From Phycisphaeraceae bacterium (GTDB taxonomy: Bacteria; Planctomycetota; Phycisphaerae; Phycisphaerales; Zrk34): a stretch of 6,585 nucleotides of DNA. The position numbers and the translations under genes were made by a program. The notes beneath the pieces were generated by a model. The model made no database searches and was not told where the DNA came from. It saw nothing but the letters and a program-made list of their open reading frames with translations. Below, one piece after another: positions 6,291 through 6,585 of this stretch (position 1 is its first letter; each line of letters starts with the position of its first letter). The stretch lies in assembly GCA_028281485.1 (NCBI GenBank), contig JANQJT010000179.1, positions 1 to 6,585 of the forward strand, in the 5' to 3' direction.

Positions 6291-6585
6291 ATGCCGGACA
6301 CCGCCGCCCGTATCGACATGCTCATGGAGCAGGCCAGCCTGGCGCTGGTCGATACCGATTACCTGACGTGTGAGCGGCTGTGTGAACAGGCGTTGCGGCT
6401 GGCGCGCGAAGCCGAAGACTTCGATCGGTACGCGCGGATTTTGATGCCGCTACAGGAGTGCCGTCGCCAGCGCCGCCAGATCGCCGCCGACGCGGGCGTG
6501 GCGATCTTCACCGGCGAACAGACCGATGAGATCGGCGCGATCCTCAAGTCGCAATCGACCGGGTGCATCCTGTTGACCGATCCGC
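6291..6585 (+). CDS. Unknown protein with TPR-like N-terminus, C-terminus cut by window edge
   Basis: Ninety-eight codons are visible before the window ends, with no stop. Residues about 5-60 form paired amphipathic helices (for example LTCERLCEQALRLAREAEDF, then a second helix rich in Arg and Gln), which looks like one or two TPR-type repeats. After this, VAIFTG and CILLTDP resemble strands of a following alpha/beta domain. No enzyme motif is visible in the part present. An in-frame ATG at 6282 overlaps the previous stop and would add three residues. The overlap and spacing make this the second gene of an operon with the Gln-rich protein. TPR-like helices usually bind other proteins, so the two may act together; that is inference from context only. 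Confidence 0.75.
   Translation, partial: MPDTAARIDMLMEQASLALVDTDYLTCERLCEQALRLAREAEDFDRYARILMPLQECRRQRRQIAADAGVAIFTGEQTDEIGAILKSQSTGCILLTDP

Noticed and set aside
1..6585. Defence system, phage or CRISPR content
   Set aside because: No nucleases, helicases, integrases, regularly spaced repeats or phage genes are visible. The window is mostly metabolic.

Overview
The window is a stretch of GC-rich bacterial chromosome (about 68% GC in a sampled line of atpG) with seven genes: four recognisable enzymes or subunits, one membrane protein of unknown function, and two linked unknown genes. Gene content and protein style suggest a Planctomycetota-like bacterium, possibly Phycisphaerae. That placement is an impression from the sequence, not a computed result.

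Region 1 (1-3850) is a sulfur amino-acid cluster of three paralogous PLP enzymes of the Cys/Met metabolism family. metY (O-acetylhomoserine sulfhydrylase) runs leftwards off the window edge. Divergent from it, metB (cystathionine gamma-synthase type) is followed, with an ATGA stop/start overlap, by a second cystathionine gamma-synthase-like gene. That second protein has the layout of the fungal STR2-type enzymes. Together the three genes cover both routes from activated homoserine: direct sulfhydrylation to homocysteine (MetY) and transsulfuration from cysteine to cystathionine (MetB and perhaps the STR2-like protein). The short shared intergenic region is where common regulation would act.

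Region 2 (3851-4689) is a clear compositional break (43-45% GC in sampled lines). It holds one leftward gene for a small protein with two membrane segments and a cytosolic beta-rich tail. Function is unknown. A peptide resembling a known repeat-encoded sequence lies in its inter-helix loop.

Region 3 (4690-5628) is atpG, the F1-ATPase gamma subunit. It is intact but stands alone: neither atpA nor atpD flanks it, and it is followed by a good intrinsic terminator.

Region 4 (5629-6585) has a candidate promoter placed so close to its gene that the transcript would be nearly leaderless. It is followed by two overlapping unknown genes: an acidic, Gln-rich helical protein, and a TPR-like protein cut by the window end. 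No RNA genes, CRISPR arrays, insertion sequences or attachment sites were seen.
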